Origin: Actinomycetes bacterium
Lineage (GTDB): Bacteria > Actinomycetota > Actinomycetes > Mycobacteriales > Micromonosporaceae
Direction of reading: 5' to 3'
DNA length: 7,688 nucleotides
Assembly: GCA_023437285.1 (NCBI GenBank)
Contig: JAEZGP010000464.1
Span: forward strand, 1-7,688
Shown: positions 6,642 through 7,688 of the stretch, piece by piece
How the letters are laid out: every line of letters starts with the position of its first letter
Position numbering within the stretch: position 1 is the stretch's first letter
Position numbers and translations under genes: made by a program
Notes under the pieces: generated by a model
Database searches by the model: none
Told to the model about the DNA's origin: nothing
Seen by the model: only the letters and a program-made list of their open reading frames with translations

Positions 6642-7631
6642 ATGACCGTCGCCCCGGAGACGACCGCCTGTACGCCCCAGGCGGCGGGCCTGTTCGCCGA
6701 GGACTTCGCCCGCCTGGTCAACAACGTCGAACTGGCCGTGGTGGGCAAGACCCGCTGCGTACGGCTGGCGCTGTCGTGCCTGTTCACGGGCGGTCACCTG
6801 CTGCTGGAGGACGTGCCGGGCACCGGCAAGACGTCGCTGGCCAAAGCGATCGCGCGCACGGTGAAGGGCGAGCACCGCCGGGTGCAGTTCACCCCCGACC
6901 TGCTGCCCAGCGACGTGACCGGCGGCAACGTCTACAGTCCGCAGACCGGCCAGCTCAGCGTGCGGCCCGGGCCGATCTTCACCAACATCCTGCTGGCCGA
7001 TGAGATCAACCGCGCGTCGCCGAAGACCCAGTCGGCGCTGCTGCAGGCCATGGAGGAGGAACAGGTCACCATCGACGGGGTCAACTACCCGCTCGAACTG
7101 CCGTTCATGGTGATCGCCACGCAGAACCCGATCGAGCAGGCGGGCACGTACCCGCTGCCCGAGGCCCAGTTGGACCGGTTCCTCATCCGTACCGAGCTGG
7201 GGTACCCGGACGCGCAGGCCACCACGCGGCTGCTCGCCGAGGCGGCGCACCGCGACCGGTCCACCCTCATCGCGCCGCTGATCACGCCCACCGGCGTCGT
7301 CGAGCGCTCGCGGCTCGTCGCCGGGGTGCACGTGGACCCGGCGGTGCTGGCGTACATCAGCGCGATCGCTGAGGAGACCCGCCGCGCCAAGGGCGTCAAG
7401 ATCGGCGTGAGCGTACGCGGCTGCCTGTCGCTCGTCCGGCTGGCGAAGACGTGGGCCGCCGCGCAGGGCCGCCACTACGTGCTGCCCGACGACGTGCTCG
7501 AACTGGCCGTCCCGGCCCTGGCCCACCGCGTCGTGCTCGACGTGGAGGCCGAGTTCTCCGGCACCACGGCCGTCGGGGTGATCGAGCGGGTTCTCAGCGT
7601 CGTGCCGGCGCCGGCGTTCCGGAGTTCCTGA
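6642..7631 (+). CDS. MoxR-family AAA+ ATPase
   Basis: This cytoplasmic protein of 329 residues has the usual length for MoxR ATPases. Visible motifs are Walker A (EDVPGTGKT, 56-64, K63), Walker B (LLADEINRA, 117-125, D120 and E121), sensor 1 (ATQNP, 159-163), the family signature YPLPEAQLDRF (170-180) and a sensor-2-region arginine (R259). The C-terminal helical lid is complete and ends in the common VPAPAF-type tail. MoxR proteins use ATP hydrolysis as chaperones that remodel or mature client complexes, typically with a VWA-domain or DUF58 partner encoded next door. Here the next gene starts one base after the stop, which fits such a pair. The giant envelope gene 37 bases upstream is a plausible client. 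The ATG at 6642 is chosen for its ribosome binding site. All catalytic motifs are intact. The family call is firm; the substrate is unknown. Confidence 0.95.
   Translation: MTVAPETTACTPQAAGLFAEDFARLVNNVELAVVGKTRCVRLALSCLFTGGHLLLEDVPGTGKTSLAKAIARTVKGEHRRVQFTPDLLPSDVTGGNVYSPQTGQLSVRPGPIFTNILLADEINRASPKTQSALLQAMEEEQVTIDGVNYPLELPFMVIATQNPIEQAGTYPLPEAQLDRFLIRTELGYPDAQATTRLLAEAAHRDRSTLIAPLITPTGVVERSRLVAGVHVDPAVLAYISAIAEETRRAKGVKIGVSVRGCLSLVRLAKTWAAAQGRHYVLPDDVLELAVPALAHRVVLDVEAEFSGTTAVGVIERVLSVVPAPAFRSS
7621..7624 (+). promoter_or_regulatory. Ribosome binding site inside the end of the MoxR gene
   Basis: GGAG sits 8 bases before the GTG at 7633 and lies within the last MoxR codons. Together with the one-base gap this suggests translational coupling. 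Confidence 0.6.
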
Positions 7632-7632
7632 C

Positions 7633-7688
7633 GTGTTTGGGCGCCGCACCCCTCAGCCCGGCCAGGCGGAGCCCGCGCCGCGGTCCGC
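7633..7688 (+). CDS. 5' end of a gene, probably a DUF58 protein (truncated by window)
   Basis: Only 18 codons and two bases are present, starting at a GTG one base after the MoxR stop. The visible N-terminus is MFGRRTPQPG followed by a Pro/Ala-rich stretch, basic and hydrophilic as in many cytoplasmic N-termini. Nothing in these residues identifies a family. The DUF58 assignment rests on the very common MoxR-DUF58 pairing and the tight coupling. A protein with a VWA domain or another function cannot be excluded. The start is supported by the GGAG at 7621-7624. Confidence 0.5.
   Translation, partial: MFGRRTPQPGQAEPAPRS

Noticed and set aside
5374..6645. A 423-codon + strand frame overlapping the end of the giant gene
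   Set aside because: The translation is Arg/Gly/Ala-rich and lacks any motif, while the overlapping frame shows clear Fn3 domains.

Overview
The window is uniformly GC-rich, with G or C at most third codon positions, GTG starts and strong GGAGG-type ribosome binding sites. This points to a high-GC actinobacterium. Gene content and order suggest Micromonosporaceae or a close relative, but that placement is inference from general knowledge, not from a search. All supported genes lie on the + strand and are tightly packed. The gaps are 59, 37 and 1 bases, with no terminator-like hairpin seen, so this looks like the middle of one operon cut at both ends.

Layout: (1) bases 1-458 hold the 3' end of a gene whose product ends in a Pro/Gly-rich linker and a forkhead-associated (FHA) phosphothreonine-binding domain. 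(2) Bases 518-6604 encode a 2028-residue envelope protein. Its order is a short basic N-terminus, one membrane segment, about eight propeller-like repeats, a Lys/Asp-rich linker, about eleven cadherin/Ig-like repeats, five fibronectin type III domains and a small C-terminal module with four cysteines. (3) Bases 6642-7631 encode a MoxR-family AAA+ ATPase with intact Walker A, Walker B and sensor motifs. (4) Bases 7633-7688 hold the first 18 codons of a translationally coupled gene, whose position suggests a DUF58 protein, the usual MoxR partner.

How they may work together (inference): MoxR ATPases commonly act as chaperones with a VWA or DUF58 partner on membrane or secreted clients. The giant protein, made just before MoxR in the same operon, is the obvious candidate client. 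The FHA protein would link the system to Ser/Thr kinase signalling. I know of similar actinobacterial loci (FHA or RDD gene, giant Ig/Fn3 protein, MoxR, DUF58, transglutaminase-like gene), but I know of no assigned function for the giant protein, and it is the best candidate here for an undescribed system. There is no RNA gene, mobile element, CRISPR array or gene-free stretch longer than 300 bases.
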